Below are positions 61,542 through 64,000 of a stretch of 64,000 nucleotides of DNA, piece by piece (within the stretch, counting starts at the first letter, position 1; each line of letters starts with the position of its first letter). Source of the stretch: Planctomycetota bacterium. GTDB lineage: Bacteria; Planctomycetota; Planctomycetia; Pirellulales; Pirellulaceae. The position numbers and the translations under genes are program-made. The notes beneath the pieces are model-generated. The model had not been told where the DNA came from. It did no database searches and saw only the letters and a list, made by a program, of their open reading frames with translations. The stretch spans positions 1 through 64,000 of the forward strand of contig CAUJKA010000201.1 in NCBI GenBank assembly GCA_963204965.1. Reading direction: 5' to 3'.

Positions 61542-64000
61542 TCACTGGTCGTTGTAGACCAGCGTGCCTTCTTCTTTGACCACTGCTACAGGCCAGTTGG
61601 CGCTGGTTAGCTGAGCTCGGACGACTTGATTGCCGGCTCGATTGTGTTGAACTTGGAAGCGGAACGTCTTCACGTCGCGACTGCGCATTTCTCCAACGGC
61701 TGCGAAGGTCAATCTTCCAGGCTCATCGCGATGATCGACCGGAGCGTCAACCTTCAAGAGCTTTGCGCCTTCAGGTAGCTGAATTTGCAACTGTACATTT
61801 TTGTCGGATTGATTGCCAACGTTGGAAACTTGAACCGCATAGGTTGTGGTTGCACCAACTTCGACCGTGCCGTTGTCCTGACCAATCGTAAAGGCAAGTT
61901 CTGACAAACCTTCTACTACGACTTGGCCCTTGGCTTCAGCAGAGATACCTAAGTCGCCTGTAGCGCTAATTCGAATTCCTTGCGGTCCCAGTTCAACAGG
62001 CAGAACGGATACGGCGAACGAAGCTTTCGCTCCAGCATTCAATTCGGCAAGCCCGAGTGTCACCGAATGCGTTTCGGGATGATAGGTTGCTTGAGCTATG
62101 TCTGCGGAGACAAACTTTAGTCCCACAGGTAGATGCACATCAAAGAACAAGTTCTGCGCCATGGCAGTACCCGTGTTATTGATGACAACTTGATAAGTCG
62201 CTTGTCGCTCGAGATACCTTCGGCCTGGTCCAGCAATAGTGGCTTGAAGCTGTGGAGCTCGGACGTCGACGTTGAATTGATTCTGGGCTTGGATTCCATC
62301 TTCGTTAATCGCTCGCAGGGGGCAGACCGACTGACCTGGTTGAATGGCGGCGACGTTAAGCGTTAGACGCTGTGATTCACCTGGTCGCAGATCTCCCAGC
62401 GCTGCCTGAAGCTCATTCTCGCCGCTTTCGTGTTTGAGCTGAGGTGGAATGTCGGCTTCCAAGCGAATGCCGCGAGCCACGCCGGTTCCCGTATTGCGGA
62501 TGGTGACTGCGATCATCTGGCCTTGTCCGATTACGACTGGGCTAGGCGTTTCTACTTGCAAGTCCAACTGTGGAGCGGTTGCCATACTTCGCACCGAAGC
62601 CTGGGCGGCAAAATGCACGGAAGCGACACTGCCGACTTCACCTTCAATCTCAGGAATGATCTGGAGGTTGATTGTCTTTTCATCACCAGGGCCCATTTCA
62701 CCGAGCTTCCAGACCAAAAGTCCATCAGCGGTTGGGTTCACGTTGGGACTGGCTTCTGCAAAACGAGCTCCGCGTGGAATGCGATCCAGTACGGTAACAT
62801 CATGCGCGGCTGCATTGCCTGCGTTGCGAACGATGATTGCAAAGCTGGTCTTCTTGCCGACAGTGATCTCTTCAGGAGCTCGCTTTTGGATTTGCATGAC
62901 AGGATTCTGTGAACCATCCAAGAAACGACTACCCGGTTGATTGCTCACCAACGAAGTGCGTGCTCCAGTCGCTGATCCATCGAAATCAGAACCCATCGAA
63001 CCATTGCTCGTCGCAGTCATCCGATTTGATTCTAAGGAACGTGGACCGCTGCTTGGGCCAAAACCGCCGAGCGAACCTTGTTGAGCGGTGCCCTGTTGCG
63101 CTGCGCCCTGCTGCCCCATGCCTTGTTGCGCTGCACCTTGCTGAACAAAACCTTGTTTAGCGACGGTGCCATTCACTCCACCACCCGATGCTCCACCTAG
63201 CGAAGGTGTGTCCGAGAAGCTGCGATTGGCTGAATAGTTTTCCTGTGGCGGTAAGTTGCCTCCAGGTAACGCAGCAGGGGCGCTCGGTAGAGCCGTCATC
63301 GCCGCGAGTCCAGCACTGCCAAGATTGTCGTAGCCGGGCTGAGAATTGAATTGCGAGTTGGGCAACGAGTTAGTCTGAGCTGAAGACTGCGTTGCGGTCG
63401 GTGCATTACCTGAAGACCCATTATTGAAGCCCGCGTTACTAAATCCAGGGTTGCTTGCGTTGATGTTCGGCGCAGAGGCTGCGTTGTTGGGGAACTGCGT
63501 CGGCACCATGGCACCGCGTTGTGTGTCCGACATCGAAGCTGTTGCACTATTTGCCGGCGGCCAACTAGCATTTCCGTAAGCTGGCGCTGCGTTGTTGCCC
63601 GATGTCGATGGTGGTGGAGCCGATGGGATGCCAAGTCGAGCTACACCAGGTTGACTATGCGAAGCTGTTGGATTGTTGTTGGGAGTTGTATTGCCAGTTG
63701 GTTGAGTTCCCGGCAATCCGCTGCCGGATAATGCATTGCTCGGTAGTGTCCCTGTGCTTGGTGTCCCTGTGCTGGGACTGGAATCGCTCAATCGGGCACT
63801 AGCTTGAGGCGGTGTATTTGGCAGTGTATTCGGTAGCGAGTTAGCCTGAGGATTCGAGTTGCCGAGCAGAGCCGGTGCTGCGCTGCCTGGATTGTTTAGC
63901 GTTGAAGGTGGTGTTCCGGTTCCAGTGCTTGGCGGAGTCAAACCGCCTAGGCTTGGAAAACCATCGCTCATGGACGCTGGTAGAGGTTGAAGTGCTGGCA
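61542..64000 (-). CDS. DUF11-repeat surface protein (open at right edge)
   Basis: At least 809 residues. The first ATG in the window is at 63971, but the frame stays open to base 64000 and there is no signal peptide after that ATG, so the true start is probably outside. The first 370 residues are Ser/Thr/Pro/Asn/Gly/Gln-rich with a run of QQG units (63062-63160). The remainder is four DUF11/CARDB-like beta-sandwich domains, seen in KTSFAIIVRNAGNAAAHDVTVLDRIPRGARF, ITVRNTGTGVARGI, QVVINNTGTAMAQNLFFDVHLPVG and YAVQVSNVGNQSDKNVQLQIQLPEGAKLL. It likely forms a structural layer or cell-wall protein. Confidence 0.82.
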   Translation of the reverse strand, partial: PALQPLPASMSDGFPSLGGLTPPSTGTGTPPSTLNNPGSAAPALLGNSNPQANSLPNTLPNTPPQASARLSDSSPSTGTPSTGTLPSNALSGSGLPGTQPTGNTTPNNNPTASHSQPGVARLGIPSAPPPSTSGNNAAPAYGNASWPPANSATASMSDTQRGAMVPTQFPNNAASAPNINASNPGFSNAGFNNGSSGNAPTATQSSAQTNSLPNSQFNSQPGYDNLGSAGLAAMTALPSAPAALPGGNLPPQENYSANRSFSDTPSLGGASGGGVNGTVAKQGFVQQGAAQQGMGQQGAAQQGTAQQGSLGGFGPSSGPRSLESNRMTATSNGSMGSDFDGSATGARTSLVSNQPGSRFLDGSQNPVMQIQKRAPEEITVGKKTSFAIIVRNAGNAAAHDVTVLDRIPRGARFAEASPNVNPTADGLLVWKLGEMGPGDEKTINLQIIPEIEGEVGSVASVHFAAQASVRSMATAPQLDLQVETPSPVVIGQGQMIAVTIRNTGTGVARGIRLEADIPPQLKHESGENELQAALGDLRPGESQRLTLNVAAIQPGQSVCPLRAINEDGIQAQNQFNVDVRAPQLQATIAGPGRRYLERQATYQVVINNTGTAMAQNLFFDVHLPVGLKFVSADIAQATYHPETHSVTLGLAELNAGAKASFAVSVLPVELGPQGIRISATGDLGISAEAKGQVVVEGLSELAFTIGQDNGTVEVGATTTYAVQVSNVGNQSDKNVQLQIQLPEGAKLLKVDAPVDHRDEPGRLTFAAVGEMRSRDVKTFRFQVQHNRAGNQVVRAQLTSANWPVAVVKEEGTLVYNDQ
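63062..63160 (-). repeat. QQG-coding tandem repeat
   Basis: About 100 bases of imperfect 12-15-base units encoding QQG[A/T/M][A/G]QQG, giving VQQGAAQQGMGQQGAAQQG. This type of repeat is prone to gain and loss. Confidence 0.75.

Overview
The window looks like chromosomal DNA of a planctomycete of the Pirellulaceae (Rhodopirellula/Blastopirellula relatives). The case rests on several independent signs: a DUF1800 + DUF1501 gene pair, a DUF1559 protein, planctomycete-type N-terminal motifs on giant secreted proteins ([22 protein letters not shown]), many Ser/Thr kinases, a bacterial SUI1 protein, and dispersed hairpin repeats (the family whose translation contains RSVSEG, and a GGCACAC-TCC-GTGTGCC family) that I recall from such genomes. 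No database search was possible, so all family names come from motif reading.

Region 1 (1-10.3 kb, all on the minus strand) is the right part of an integrated mobile element that runs off the left edge. It has a DNA replication/recombination block (primase-polymerase fragment, RusA-like resolvase, DUF669 ssDNA-binding-like protein, Sak4-like RecA-type ATPase, Cas4/RecB-like nuclease, small zinc protein), its own sigma-70-like factor, an unrecognised two-gene cassette (4.9-7.2 kb), and a tightly overlapped recombinase block (small protein, DUF2924, large serine recombinase, helix-turn-helix protein). No capsid, terminase or conjugation gene is visible. Next to it lies an initiator tRNA gene with a clear terminator.

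Region 2 (11-24.6 kb) is core genome: NhaD antiporter, an EF-hand/trypsin fusion protease, a lone GspF-type membrane protein, ApbE, an HtrA-like protease, a 0.7-kb repeat-filled gap, and a divergent cell-wall recycling locus. That locus has a beta-lactamase-fold hydrolase fused to a NamZ-type exo-muramidase, facing murQ and a BadF-type sugar kinase. A DUF1559 protein follows.

Region 3 (24.7-41.8 kb) has dtd, a YdjM-like and a CvpA-like membrane protein with matching low-complexity tails, a Ser/Thr kinase in a likely operon with accA, an asd-truA-glycosyltransferase operon, a secreted RTX-repeat/calpain protease, SUI1-cutC, TerC, an AcuI/YhdH-type reductase and an SGNH hydrolase. Three clusters of the RSVSEG repeat sit here.

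Region 4 (41.8-64 kb) has an RlmI-like methyltransferase, a zinc-ribbon membrane protein, a three-gene secreted-protein operon ending in DUF1800 and DUF1501, a QueD/PTPS enzyme, an isolated fliG, a giant metalloprotease-cadherin-dockerin protein, a probable beta-barrel protein, a PPP-type phosphatase divergent from a transmembrane Ser/Thr kinase operon, and the open end of a DUF11-repeat protein. The most rewarding points for a second look are the two-gene cassette in the element, the fused wall-recycling enzyme, the kinase-accA operon, the RTX-calpain protein, and a recurrent 13-bp G-rich motif that appears both inside and between genes.
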